NCBI RefSeq assembly: GCF_002003465.1
Contig: NZ_BDDQ01000051.1
Coordinates: 1 to 48,218, forward strand
Length of the DNA: 48,218 nt
Source: Caenibacillus caldisaponilyticus
GTDB taxonomy: Bacteria; Bacillota; Bacilli; Bacillales; Sporolactobacillaceae
Direction of reading: 5' to 3'
Below, piece by piece: positions 18,191 to 26,164 of this stretch; the stretch's first letter is position 1; every line of letters starts with the position of its first letter. Position numbers and translations under genes: made by a program. The notes beneath the pieces were generated by a model, which worked only from the letters and a program-made list of their open reading frames with translations, was not told where the DNA came from and did no database searches.

Positions 18191-19675
18191 ATGAACGACC
18201 ATAACCAAATCGCATCTTTTTTCACGACGAATCAGGAATTGGAAAATTACCTGTTTTATACGAAATATTTTTCGGACATGTTGTCCCGCCATCAAATCGA
18301 CAGCGGGAGATTGATTTACGTTTCACCGTCCGCCAAACAGCTCTTGCATTTTCGCTCCTACGATTTGTACGGCCAGTCCCTCTACCAGTTCATCCATCCC
18401 GATGATCTCACCTTCGTCAAAGCCTGTTTTCAAGAAAAGGCCAACGAATCCGGCAGAGTGACGTATCGTTTGCGAAGGAAAGAAGGCGATTACATTTGGG
18501 TGGAATCGCAGTTTAAAAAGATCGCGGATACGTTTTCCTGCCCAACGGCGAGCGGAGAAGAATGCTTCTGCGTGACGCGGGACATCGGCGAATATAAAAC
18601 AGCCGTGGAAGACATGCGCTTGCGGGAACAAAAGTACCGCACCCTTGTCGAACACGCGCATGATACGATCGGCATCCTTTCTCCGGAAGGCCATTTCATT
18701 TTCTTGAATGAAAGCGGTAAACGGCTCTTCGGCATCACCCGCTCCGATGAGGTGATCGGCCGTTCGCTCATTGCGTTTATGCACGATAAGGACAAAGAAA
18801 AGATCACCAACTTTTTTAAGAACAGTTGGAAGATCGAAGAAGCCGTCGAATTTCAAGATCTCATCATCGTTCGCACCGATCGGGAGACGCGCGATGTCGA
18901 GATCAAATTCATCCCCACGCATTACCGGGAACGAAGAACGCTGCAAGTCGTCATCCGCGATGTCACGGAGCGAAAAAAGACGGAAGCCATGTTGCAGCAA
19001 ACCGAAAAATTGTCGGTCGTCGGTCAATTGGCCGCGGGCATCGCCCATGAAATCCGCAACCCGCTGACGGCGATCAAGGGCTTTACCCAGCTGTTAAAGG
19101 ATGAGATCAACCACAAATATTCCCAAGTCATTTTGCAAGAACTCGATCGCATAGAGTCGATCGTCAGCGACCTGTTGATCCTGGCCAAACCGCAAGTGTC
19201 CGAAATCGAGCGGGCGGATTTGCTCGACCTCCTTAACCGAGTGATCACTTTGTTGAATTCCCAAGCGATCCTGCACAATATCCTCATCAAACTGGAATGC
19301 GATGAAGAGGCCATCGAAATCGATTGTGAACCGGACAAACTCCAACAAGTTTTTATCAACTTCATCAAAAATTCCATTGAGGCGATGACGGAAGACGGCG
19401 GTACGATCACCATAAAAGTGCGGCTGAGGCGTCCGAATGCGGTCGATATTTTATTTATCGACGAAGGCGTCGGCATTCCGGCCGATCGCCTGGAAAAGGT
19501 GGGCGAACCGTTTTACAGCACAAAGGAAAAAGGGACGGGGCTCGGTTTGATGATTTGCCAAAAAATCATCCGCAGTCACCACGGCCGGATGGCAATTGAG
19601 AGCACCGTCGGAGTCGGTACGACGATTACGGTGACGCTTCCGCTCAAGCACGGCGATCGCCTTGAAAATGTTTAA
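18191..19675 (+). CDS. PAS-PAS sensor histidine kinase, sporulation-kinase-like
   Basis: A 494-aa cytoplasmic histidine kinase without membrane segments. PAS 1 spans about residues 30-130 (SPSAKQLLHF, FIHPDDL), PAS 2 about 145-255 (LVEHAHDTIGILSPEG). The HisKA domain has phospho-acceptor His in AAGIAHEIRNPLTAIKGF, and the ATPase domain has N box NFIKNSIEAM, G1 DEGVGIP and G2 GTGLGL. The HEIRNPLTAIKGF form is typical of the Bacillus kinases KinA-KinE that feed Spo0F. No response regulator is adjacent, which fits a phosphorelay kinase. The ATG at 18191 is preceded by GGGGG ten bases away; longer in-frame starts exist. A TATAAT lies at about 18097. Confidence 0.88.
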   Translation: MNDHNQIASFFTTNQELENYLFYTKYFSDMLSRHQIDSGRLIYVSPSAKQLLHFRSYDLYGQSLYQFIHPDDLTFVKACFQEKANESGRVTYRLRRKEGDYIWVESQFKKIADTFSCPTASGEECFCVTRDIGEYKTAVEDMRLREQKYRTLVEHAHDTIGILSPEGHFIFLNESGKRLFGITRSDEVIGRSLIAFMHDKDKEKITNFFKNSWKIEEAVEFQDLIIVRTDRETRDVEIKFIPTHYRERRTLQVVIRDVTERKKTEAMLQQTEKLSVVGQLAAGIAHEIRNPLTAIKGFTQLLKDEINHKYSQVILQELDRIESIVSDLLILAKPQVSEIERADLLDLLNRVITLLNSQAILHNILIKLECDEEAIEIDCEPDKLQQVFINFIKNSIEAMTEDGGTITIKVRLRRPNAVDILFIDEGVGIPADRLEKVGEPFYSTKEKGTGLGLMICQKIIRSHHGRMAIESTVGVGTTITVTLPLKHGDRLENV

Positions 19676-19877
19676 GCATGGCGAAGCCGTGAGCCGCTTG
19701 GGTTGCCGTCATTTAATCTCTTTGCGGGCGAACAGAAGCGTGCAGGAGGTTAGGCGGGCGCCCCTTGGCGTACATGGCCGGATGGGGTCACCGTGATCCG
19801 GGTCATTATTGGGCATTCGCGGGAAAGGAAATGGCGGCGTGCTTTATGTCGTTTTGATGGCAAAATGCCGCGTGGAA

Positions 19878-19905
19878 TTGACAAGTGAGTCGAATGCGGT
19901 ATAAT
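19878..19905 (+). promoter_or_regulatory. Sigma-A promoter of argS
   Basis: A perfect TTGACA (19878-19883) and a perfect TATAAT (19900-19905) with a 16-bp spacer. Transcription would begin near 19912, leaving a leader of about 200 nt before argS. Confidence 0.85.
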
Positions 19906-19911
19906 ATTTGC

Positions 19912-20086
19912 AAACTGAGGAATGATGTCTGAAACCGTCGATTCGGTATCCCGGCAAGGCGGGAAGTGACGGATGCGGCCTTCGCGGTTGGTCCATTGGA
20001 AGTGACAGCCGAATTCCGCGGGCGTTGGTGTGATGTCCGCGTGAACACGGGAATCCTTCCCGTCTCTATTTGGGGGCGGGGTTTTT
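19912..20086 (+). promoter_or_regulatory. Attenuator-like leader of argS
   Basis: The leader ends in a terminator: CCCGTCTC (20059-20066) pairs with GGGGCGGG (20073-20080), followed by GTTTTTAT. The same CCCGT can instead pair with ACGGGAA (20047-20053 with 20057-20063), so two mutually exclusive hairpins exist. A further stem CGCGGGC/GTCCGCG lies just upstream. A 14-15 codon ORF starts at 19922/19925 after GAGG and ends TGA at 19969, containing one CGG arginine codon. The canonical T-box TGGNACCGCG is absent, unlike in the tyrS leader. The sensing mechanism is unknown. Confidence 0.6.
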
Positions 20087-20112
20087 ATATTTGATCGGAA
20101 AAGAGGAGTGGC

Positions 20113-21798
20113 ATGAAGGTTTATAAAGAAAGATTCGCTCAACAATTACATACCGTTTTTTCCGACTTGAGCATCGAAGAGATTTTACAATTGATCGAAA
20201 AACCGAAGATCGAGGCACACGGCGATTTGGCTTTTCCGTGTTTTCAACTGGCAAAGACATACCGGAAAGCGCCCCAACTGATCGCTCAGGAAGCCGCTGA
20301 ACGACTGGCGGATGCCGCTTTTGAAAAAATCGAGGCCAACGGCCCGTACATCAACGCGTTTATCAACCGAAAAGAAGCCTATCAAACCGTGCTGAACGAA
20401 GTTTTGGAAAAACGGGAGGCGTTCGGCGCCCATGATTTCGGCAAGGGCAAAACGATCGTCTACGATCTGTCTTCGCCGAACATCGCCAAACCGTTTTCCA
20501 TGGGGCATTTGCGCTCGACGGTCATCGGCAACGCGATCGCCAACATTTCCGAGAAATGCGGATATGATACCGTCCGCATCAATTACATCGGCGACTGGGG
20601 CACGCAGTTCGGCAAATTGATCGCCGCCTACAAAAAATGGGGGGACGAAGCGGCCGTCCGCAAAGAGCCGATTCGCACGCTGTTCAAGCTGTACACCCGT
20701 TTCCACGAAGAAGCGGAAAAGGATCCGGCGTTGAACGACGAAGGCCGGCTCTGGTTCAAAAAGCTGGAGAGCGGCGATGCGGAAGCGCGCGAGCTTTGGC
20801 AATGGTTCCGCGACGTGTCGATCGAAGCTTTTAATGAGATTTATGACTTGCTGAACGTCTCGTTCGACTCGATGAACGGCGAAGCGTTTTACAACGACAA
20901 AATGGACGCGGTCGTCCGTGAACTCGAAGAGAAAGGGCTGCTGACGGAATCGGACGGGGCGCTCGTCGTCCGCCTGGATGAAGACGACTTGCCCCCATGC
21001 CTCATCAAGAAAAAAGACGGGGCAACCCTTTATGCGACGCGGGATTTGGCATCGGCCCTTTACCGCAAGCGCACCTATGATTTCGATGAGGCGCTTTACG
21101 TCGTCGGCCATGAACAGTCGCTGCATTTCACGCAGATCAAAAAAGTGCTGAAGAAAATGGGTTACGACTGGGCGGACCACATCGAACATGTGCCGTTCGG
21201 CATGATCCTGCAAGGCGGCAAAAAAATGTCGACCCGCAAAGGCAAAGTGGTCTTGCTCGAAGAAGTGTTGCGGGAAATCATCGCCTTGGCGGAAAAGAAC
21301 ATTTTGGAGAAAAACCCGTCGCTTCCGAACAAAGAAGAAGTCGCCAAACAAGTCGGGGTCGGCGCGGTCATTTATCACGACCTCAAGCATTACCGCATGA
21401 ATGACGTCGAGTTTTCCTTTGACGATATGCTGCGCTTTGAAGGCAATACCGGCCCATATTTGCAGTACACCCATGCGCGCGCGCATTCGATCTTGCGCAA
21501 AGCGGGCCGGACGGTATCCGAAGTGAACGGCGGCCTGGAGGATGATGGATCGTGGGCGGTCGTGAGCGCCATCGCCGCCTTCCCGGATGACGTGAAGAAC
21601 GCTTTCATCGACCGCGATCCGTCACAGATTGCCAAATCCATCTTCCGCATCGCCCAAAGCTTTAACCAATACTACGCCCATGAACGCATTCTCGACAGCG
21701 ACGATGTCGATCTGAAACTCGCCCTTGTCGAAGCGGTCACCATCGTCATCAAGGAAGGATTGCGCTTGCTCGGCATCGAAGCTCCAAAAGAAATGTAA
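20113..21798 (+). CDS. argS: Arginyl-tRNA synthetase
   Basis: A 561-aa class I synthetase that charges tRNA-Arg. The N-terminal ArgRS-specific domain is followed by SSPNIAKPFSMGHLRSTVIG, whose MGHLRS is the HIGH signature. The KMSK loop is KKMSTRKGK near residue 376. The C-terminal anticodon-binding domain has QYTHARAHSILRKA and FNQYYAHERIL. The ATG at 20113 has AGAGGAG. The gene lies behind a strong promoter and attenuator-like leader and ends in two tandem terminators. Confidence 0.97.
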   Translation: MKVYKERFAQQLHTVFSDLSIEEILQLIEKPKIEAHGDLAFPCFQLAKTYRKAPQLIAQEAAERLADAAFEKIEANGPYINAFINRKEAYQTVLNEVLEKREAFGAHDFGKGKTIVYDLSSPNIAKPFSMGHLRSTVIGNAIANISEKCGYDTVRINYIGDWGTQFGKLIAAYKKWGDEAAVRKEPIRTLFKLYTRFHEEAEKDPALNDEGRLWFKKLESGDAEARELWQWFRDVSIEAFNEIYDLLNVSFDSMNGEAFYNDKMDAVVRELEEKGLLTESDGALVVRLDEDDLPPCLIKKKDGATLYATRDLASALYRKRTYDFDEALYVVGHEQSLHFTQIKKVLKKMGYDWADHIEHVPFGMILQGGKKMSTRKGKVVLLEEVLREIIALAEKNILEKNPSLPNKEEVAKQVGVGAVIYHDLKHYRMNDVEFSFDDMLRFEGNTGPYLQYTHARAHSILRKAGRTVSEVNGGLEDDGSWAVVSAIAAFPDDVKNAFIDRDPSQIAKSIFRIAQSFNQYYAHERILDSDDVDLKLALVEAVTIVIKEGLRLLGIEAPKEM

Positions 21799-21822
21799 AA
21801 AGCGGACAAGACGTGGCATACG

Positions 21823-21866
21823 AAGCCGCTTGGCGCGGGAGTCGCCAAGCGGCTTTTCCTTTTTTC
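21823..21866 (+). terminator. Intrinsic terminator 1 after argS
   Basis: A 13-bp perfect stem AAGCCGCTTGGCG / CGCCAAGCGGCTT (21823-21835, 21843-21855) is followed by TTCCTTTTTT. Confidence 0.92.
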
Positions 21867-21897
21867 GGCACACCCGACTAACGGTGTGCCGTTTTCA
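21866..21897 (+). terminator. Intrinsic terminator 2 after argS
   Basis: CGGCACACC (21866-21874) pairs with GGTGTGCCG (21883-21891), followed by TTTTCATTT. It lies in tandem directly after the first terminator. Confidence 0.75.
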
Positions 21898-22321
21898 TTT
21901 ATCCACGATCGAATGGGCATGAGTTTTCGCCATAAACGAGGCAGATGGGGAGGCTTATTGCTGAATGACGGCGGCCTATCGGGCTTAAGGCGTTTTCCAA
22001 GGGGTTCTACCATGAAGGGATGCATCCCGTGTTTAGCCTTCACATGCTCAGCGGCGGGTGTGCCCCGCAAACGTTTCAGTCTAAAGTCCCAGAAGCCCGT
22101 CGACTTTTTTCGTAGAGAGAAGTTCCATCCGATCGCCGATGCCGAAACAATGAGGACTTCGATAGGATTAAGTCAAGGCTTCCGGATAAAAGGTGTGTTC
22201 CAGCCGGCGAAGCGGGCGATCGGATCGGAAAATGAGGGCGATCGCCAAGGTTCCGTGCGGAAACGGCATATGAATGCAAGGTTCGGTCGGATGCAATCAA
22301 AAACTGAGGAGGCTAAAAAAA
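21898..22321. other. Intergenic region before the SDR gene
   Basis: About 420 bp with no convincing gene, RNA or repeat. Long plus-strand frames across it lack ribosome sites and have unnatural composition. No clear promoter pair for the SDR gene was found. Confidence 0.5.
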
Positions 22322-23074
22322 TTGAAGAAGGAAAAAGTGGTGATGATTACCGGCGCGTCCAAAGGGCTTGGGCGGGCGCTCGCCCATGCCTTTGCGGAAT
22401 CAGGCGCCCAACTGGCCCTCTGCGCGCGAAGGGAAGGGCCGCTGTTTCAAGTCAAAAAAGAACTGGAGTCCATCGCCGCCGATGTTTTGGCGGTTCCGGC
22501 CGACGTTTCGGATCCGGACGATGTGGAACGCTTTGTCTCGCTTGCTGAACGGCGCTTCGGGCGCGTCGACGTGTTGATCAACAACGCGTCGATTCTCGGC
22601 CCGAGCCCGATGCCGTATCTCGCGGATTATCCGATCGAGGATTTCCGCCATGTCTTGATCACGAACGTCTTCAACCCGTTTTTAATGACGAAACGGGTGC
22701 TTTCCGGCATGTTGCAAAGAAATGAAGGGTGTATCATCAATGTCACCTCGTCCGCGGGACACGTCGGCTATGCGGGGTGGGGCGCTTACGCCGTCTCGAA
22801 GTTCGCCCTTGAAGGATTGACTTACACGTGGGCGGAAGAGCTGGCGGAAAGCGGCGTTCGCCTCCATTTGGTCGATCCGGGAGAAATGGATACCGAGATG
22901 CATGCGCTCGCCGTTCCGGACTGTGATTATGAACTGGCCGATCCCCGCGACGTGGCCGAGGTGTTTTTGTATTTGGCGTCGGATGCCGCCAAACCGCTTC
23001 ACGGCCGTTTGATCGAAGCCGAACGCTTTTGGAAGGAGAGATCCGAGGATGGCGCCGCTGTCGATGCCGTTTAA
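22322..23074 (+). CDS. Short-chain dehydrogenase/reductase (SDR)
   Basis: A 250-aa classical SDR. The NAD(P)-binding motif TGASKGLGRA is at residues 10-19, NNAS in the central strand, and the catalytic set is Ser in NVTSSAG plus YAVSK. The substrate is unknown. The TTG at 22322 follows GAGGAGG at good spacing; the in-frame GTG/ATG starts upstream have no ribosome site. The 3' end overlaps the QueA-like gene by 26 bases, and that gene overlaps a VOC gene, so all three are probably one translationally coupled unit. Confidence 0.88.
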   Translation: MKKEKVVMITGASKGLGRALAHAFAESGAQLALCARREGPLFQVKKELESIAADVLAVPADVSDPDDVERFVSLAERRFGRVDVLINNASILGPSPMPYLADYPIEDFRHVLITNVFNPFLMTKRVLSGMLQRNEGCIINVTSSAGHVGYAGWGAYAVSKFALEGLTYTWAEELAESGVRLHLVDPGEMDTEMHALAVPDCDYELADPRDVAEVFLYLASDAAKPLHGRLIEAERFWKERSEDGAAVDAV

Positions 23075-24074
23075 AGTACCTGAGGCGTTGAACGCCGACC
23101 GTCCTCCCGAAAGGCGCGGGCTCCGCCGCGATCACGTCCGAATGCTCGTCACCGAGCGCGGGACCGGATTGACGCATGACGATGTGTTCTATCGTTTGCC
23201 CGACTATCTGAAACCCGGGGATCTCGTGGTGTTGAACAACAGCCGGACGATTCCGGCGGTTTTGAGAGGGCGTGCCATTGCGAGCGGGCGGCCCGTTGAA
23301 ATTCGCTTGGCGCGGCCGGTCCATGCCGCGGTGTGGGAAGCGATGATCGTGACCGACGACGTTCAGCCCGGAGATGAAATCGTTTTGTCCACCGGCGTGA
23401 CCATCCGGATCGGCTCAAAGGGACGCCGTTCGCCTTTTCATAGCATTGAATTTTCGCTCGCCGGCGAGGCGCTTTGGAACGCCATTTACGAAGCCGGAGA
23501 GCCGGTGCGCTATGAATATATTCACGAGCCTTGGCCGCTTTCGGATTACCAGACGGTCTTCGGCGCGGTGCCGGGATCGGTGGAAATGCCGTCCGCCGGC
23601 CGGCCGTTCAGCTGGGAATTGCTCCAACGTCTTAGAGAAAAGGGGATAGGCATCGGCTTTTTGCAGCTCCATACCGGACTCAGTTATGTGCCCGATGAGC
23701 CTTACCCCGTTTCGCCCAAAGAAAATACGGAAGCCTACCACATCCCCACGGAGACGATCGCGCGCATCCGCGCGGCCAAGGAACGGGCCGGACGCGTCAT
23801 CGCCGTCGGCACGACGGTCGTCCGTGCATTGGAGACGGTGGCGATGTCTGGGGATTTTGAAAAGCCGTCGGGGACGACGAACTTATACATCGATGCATCG
23901 TTTGCGCTCAAAGTGGTCGATGGTCTGATCACAGGGCTGCACGAGCCGGAGTCGACCCATCTCGATTTATTGACGGCTTTCCTGGACGCCGCCTCCATTG
24001 AAACGATCTATCGGGACGCGGTGGCCAAAGGGTATTTGTGGCACGAATTCGGGGATGTCCATGTCATCTTATAA
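23049..24074 (+). CDS. QueA-like S-adenosylmethionine:tRNA ribosyltransferase-isomerase (paralog type)
   Basis: A 341-aa protein of the QueA family (COG0809). Family features seen: GDLVVLNNSRTIPAVLRGR, then YQTVFGAVPGSVEMPSAGRPFSWELL, IGFLQLHTGLSYV, AYHIPTETIARI and GTTVVRALET. QueA moves the ribosyl part of SAM onto preQ1-tRNA to form epoxyqueuosine. The N-terminus is unlike canonical QueA: the usual DLPxELIAQxP...RDxSRL segment is replaced by PERRGLRRDHVRMLV. It may therefore be a paralog with a different job. ATG at 23049 follows GGAGAG inside the SDR gene. Another queuosine gene, queF, is about 6.5 kb away. Confidence 0.82.
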   Translation: MAPLSMPFKVPEALNADRPPERRGLRRDHVRMLVTERGTGLTHDDVFYRLPDYLKPGDLVVLNNSRTIPAVLRGRAIASGRPVEIRLARPVHAAVWEAMIVTDDVQPGDEIVLSTGVTIRIGSKGRRSPFHSIEFSLAGEALWNAIYEAGEPVRYEYIHEPWPLSDYQTVFGAVPGSVEMPSAGRPFSWELLQRLREKGIGIGFLQLHTGLSYVPDEPYPVSPKENTEAYHIPTETIARIRAAKERAGRVIAVGTTVVRALETVAMSGDFEKPSGTTNLYIDASFALKVVDGLITGLHEPESTHLDLLTAFLDAASIETIYRDAVAKGYLWHEFGDVHVIL

Positions 24075-24465
24075 TTGTTCGCGTGAACCCGCCGTGTTCG
24101 CCCGCTTCCACCACATCGGTTTCGAAGTCGACCGCCTTGAGGAAAGCGCCCATTTTTTCCGGTCGCTCGGTTTTCAGGAGACGGAAAGGTTTCAATGGCA
24201 CCGCAAAACGATCATTTTTCTTCGCCATCCTTCCGGTTTGACGATTGAATTGGAAGAGAAGCCAAACGGACTGACTGGTCCCGACGTCCATCTCGCCTTT
24301 TGCGTGCATGATGTGTCGGCGATGCTGGCTCATGTCAATCAGGGCTTGTTATTGGAAGCGCCGCAACGTTTTCCGAACGGTTGGATCTCGGCCTTTATCG
24401 AAGGCCCTTCCGGCGAAGTCATTGAATGGATGGAAAAACGAGGACGGACACCAGGCCGCGATTGA
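24061..24465 (+). CDS. VOC (glyoxalase/dioxygenase fold) family protein
   Basis: A 134-aa protein of the vicinal oxygen chelate superfamily with two beta-alpha-beta units: FHHIGFEVDRLEESAHFFRSLGF, then LTIELEEK, VHLAFCVHDV and GEVIEWME. Metal ligands are probably His18 and the two glutamates. The substrate is unknown. ATG at 24061 follows GGGG, overlapping the QueA-like gene by 14 bases; the longer frame from 23998 has no ribosome site. Confidence 0.82.
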   Translation: MSSYNCSREPAVFARFHHIGFEVDRLEESAHFFRSLGFQETERFQWHRKTIIFLRHPSGLTIELEEKPNGLTGPDVHLAFCVHDVSAMLAHVNQGLLLEAPQRFPNGWISAFIEGPSGEVIEWMEKRGRTPGRD

Positions 24466-24537
24466 CGAAAAGATGCGCTCATGATATTTTGGAATAGCTA
24501 AAAATCTTTAACTTGAATGACGGAAGGATGACCGTGG

Positions 24538-25020
24538 ATGACACCGGATATCCTGCCCATTGATGACGCCATGAGACCTCTTCTCAGCGACTTTTTTCGC
24601 AAACAATGGGGATCTTCGCAAATGGTGTCGCGCGGAGTCGTTCACCAGCTCGATCGTCTGCCCGGTTTTGTCGCCATGAGCGGACAGGACATCAAAGGCA
24701 TCATTACGTATCGCCTCGATGAAGAGCGGTCATGCGAAATCGTTTCCCTCGACAGTTTCGATGAAAACAAGGGCATCGGCAGCCGCCTTTTGCAAAAAGT
24801 CGTCGATTTGCACCAAAAGAACGGTTGGAAAAAGCTTTGGTTGATCACGAGCAATGACAACACGCGCGCGCTCCATTTTTATCAAAAACGCGGTTTTCGC
24901 CTCACGAATGTCTATTGGTTTGCCATCGATGAAGCGCGTAAAATCAAACCGGAAATTCCTTTGTTTTCAGAAGACGGCATCCCGATTCAACATGAAATCG
25001 AGCTGACTTACGAAGGGTAA
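24538..25020 (+). CDS. GNAT family N-acetyltransferase
   Basis: A 160-aa GNAT with acetyl-CoA binding loop ENKGIGSRLLQKVV and the C-terminal NDNTRALHFYQKRGFRL characteristic of the fold. It acetylates an unknown amine. ATG at 24538 follows GGAAGG with a ten-base spacer. It sits 72 bp after the VOC gene and may be cotranscribed with the SDR/QueA-like unit, although an AT-rich gap precedes it. Confidence 0.85.
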   Translation: MTPDILPIDDAMRPLLSDFFRKQWGSSQMVSRGVVHQLDRLPGFVAMSGQDIKGIITYRLDEERSCEIVSLDSFDENKGIGSRLLQKVVDLHQKNGWKKLWLITSNDNTRALHFYQKRGFRLTNVYWFAIDEARKIKPEIPLFSEDGIPIQHEIELTYEG

Positions 25021-25054
25021 AGCCGGCCGCGTCCTTCACTGCGGTCGGCTTTCA
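25020..25054 (+). terminator. Intrinsic terminator after the GNAT gene
   Basis: AGCCGGCCGC pairs with GCGGTCGGCT (one mismatch), followed by TTTCATTT. It begins right after the stop codon. Confidence 0.7.
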
Positions 25055-25478
25055 TTTGCCACTGAAAGATGGCCGCCGGAAGCATCCCCTCGCGCATCCT
25101 TCATGACAAGCTTTTTTCCCATCCAAAACTTCGGCGGATGCCCTTTGGTTTCGATGCCAGTCCGGTTTCGATCGTCGTCATGAAGATCGGTTTGGCCGTT
25201 TGATCAACGGACCGATTTATTAAAACCTTTTTAGCGGCCGACCTTTCGAATCGCCTGATGTTTTCGATGCGGATAAAGGGGCATGCCGCAAAATCTTTGA
25301 AAGGTTATGGGCGTTGAGGAAGCCCGGACATGACGACTTGAAGAGATGGGATGGGAAAAGCTAAGAAGGTCTTTCCCATCATAAAGGTCCCCTCGTTTCC
25401 GTCCCCGCCGGCCGATCGGGTATAATGGGAATGTAAGTGAAACACCGGTCATTTCGGAAGAGAAAGGAAGTGGTGGTT
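25055..25478 (+). promoter_or_regulatory. Intergenic region with cytochrome c promoter
   Basis: About 420 bp without a supported gene. A perfect TATAAT at 25421-25426 with no good -35 lies 50 bases before the cytochrome gene. The rest shows nothing recognisable. Confidence 0.45.
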
Positions 25479-25790
25479 TTGAAACGGGCGTTGTTTGCCA
25501 TCCTGATCCTTGTGAGCGCTTGGTCGTTGTCCGCATGCGGCGGTTCAAATCAAAATAAACAATCGGGCGGTGAAGTCGACGCGAAAACCGTGTATCAACA
25601 AAACTGCGCTAGCTGCCACGGCAATCAACTGCAAGGCGGCATGGGGCCGAATTTGAAACACGTCGGTTCCCACCTGTCGAAAGAGCAAATCCTTAAACAG
25701 ATCAAAAACGGCGGAGGCGGTATGCCAGGCGGACTTGTTTCCGGTAAAAAGGCGGAAGCGGTCGCCACTTGGCTCGCCAACCACAAATAA
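25479..25790 (+). CDS. cccB: Lipoprotein cytochrome c (c551-like)
   Basis: A 103-aa exported protein. The signal segment LKRALFAILILVSAWS ends in lipobox LSAC with the lipidated cysteine near residue 20, followed by a Gly/Ser/Asn/Lys linker. The mature part has a single haem-binding CASCHG and an axial methionine in GGGMPGG. This matches the membrane-anchored small cytochromes c of Bacillus, which carry electrons to caa3 oxidase. TTG at 25479 follows AAAGGAAG by eight bases; GTG at 25470 is an alternative. ctaG, an assembly factor for the caa3 oxidase, lies downstream. Confidence 0.88.
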   Translation: MKRALFAILILVSAWSLSACGGSNQNKQSGGEVDAKTVYQQNCASCHGNQLQGGMGPNLKHVGSHLSKEQILKQIKNGGGGMPGGLVSGKKAEAVATWLANHK

Positions 25791-25794
25791 CACC

Positions 25795-25826
25795 GGAGCG
25801 GTGATCCCACCGCTCCTTCATTATTC
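25795..25826 (+). terminator. Intrinsic terminator after the cytochrome c gene
   Basis: GGAGCGGTG / CACCGCTCC (25795-25803, 25808-25816) with loop ATCC, followed by TTCATTATTC. Confidence 0.75.
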
Positions 25827-26164
25827 ATGGCGGGGCGGTTCCCGAAAAGAGGGCGTCGCGGCGAACCGCTTGGGGGATTGTCAGTGAAAGCGGGGAGCTC
25901 ACGCACCGAAGAGTCAACCTTTTTGCTGAACTTCCATCGGGAATAACCGCCAAATCCGGCCGAAATGGACGCCGATTGAGCGTGCGGACGTTTCGACTTT
26001 CCGCTTGGCGATTCGGCCGAAGGACACGCAATCGTGACGATTTTGTGAATCGCGGCGATCCGCCGTAAAAAAAGCCGCGCGGCCATTTGCGCTTCTTTCG
26101 GACGAATGCTAATTTAAAAATGAATGCGTCAACATGCGAACGCCATTGAAGAGGGGGCTTGAAC
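25827..26164. other. Intergenic region before ctaG
   Basis: About 340 bp; I see no gene or RNA. A GCGGCGATCCGCC inverted repeat near 26053 is the only structure noted. Only the GGGGG ribosome site for ctaG is clear. Confidence 0.45.

Noticed and set aside
19912-20112. Canonical T-box for argS
   Set aside because: The TGGNACCGCG core and the stem I AGAGAG/GGTTGCTG landmarks seen in the tyrS leader are absent; listed as an attenuator-like leader instead.
20185-21486. 433-aa minus-strand ORF opposite argS
   Set aside because: An antisense shadow of argS caused by high GC; composition is unnatural and no start signal exists.
21886-22548. 220-aa plus-strand ORF before and within the SDR gene
   Set aside because: It lies in another frame of the real SDR gene, has Arg/Gly-rich noise composition and no ribosome site.
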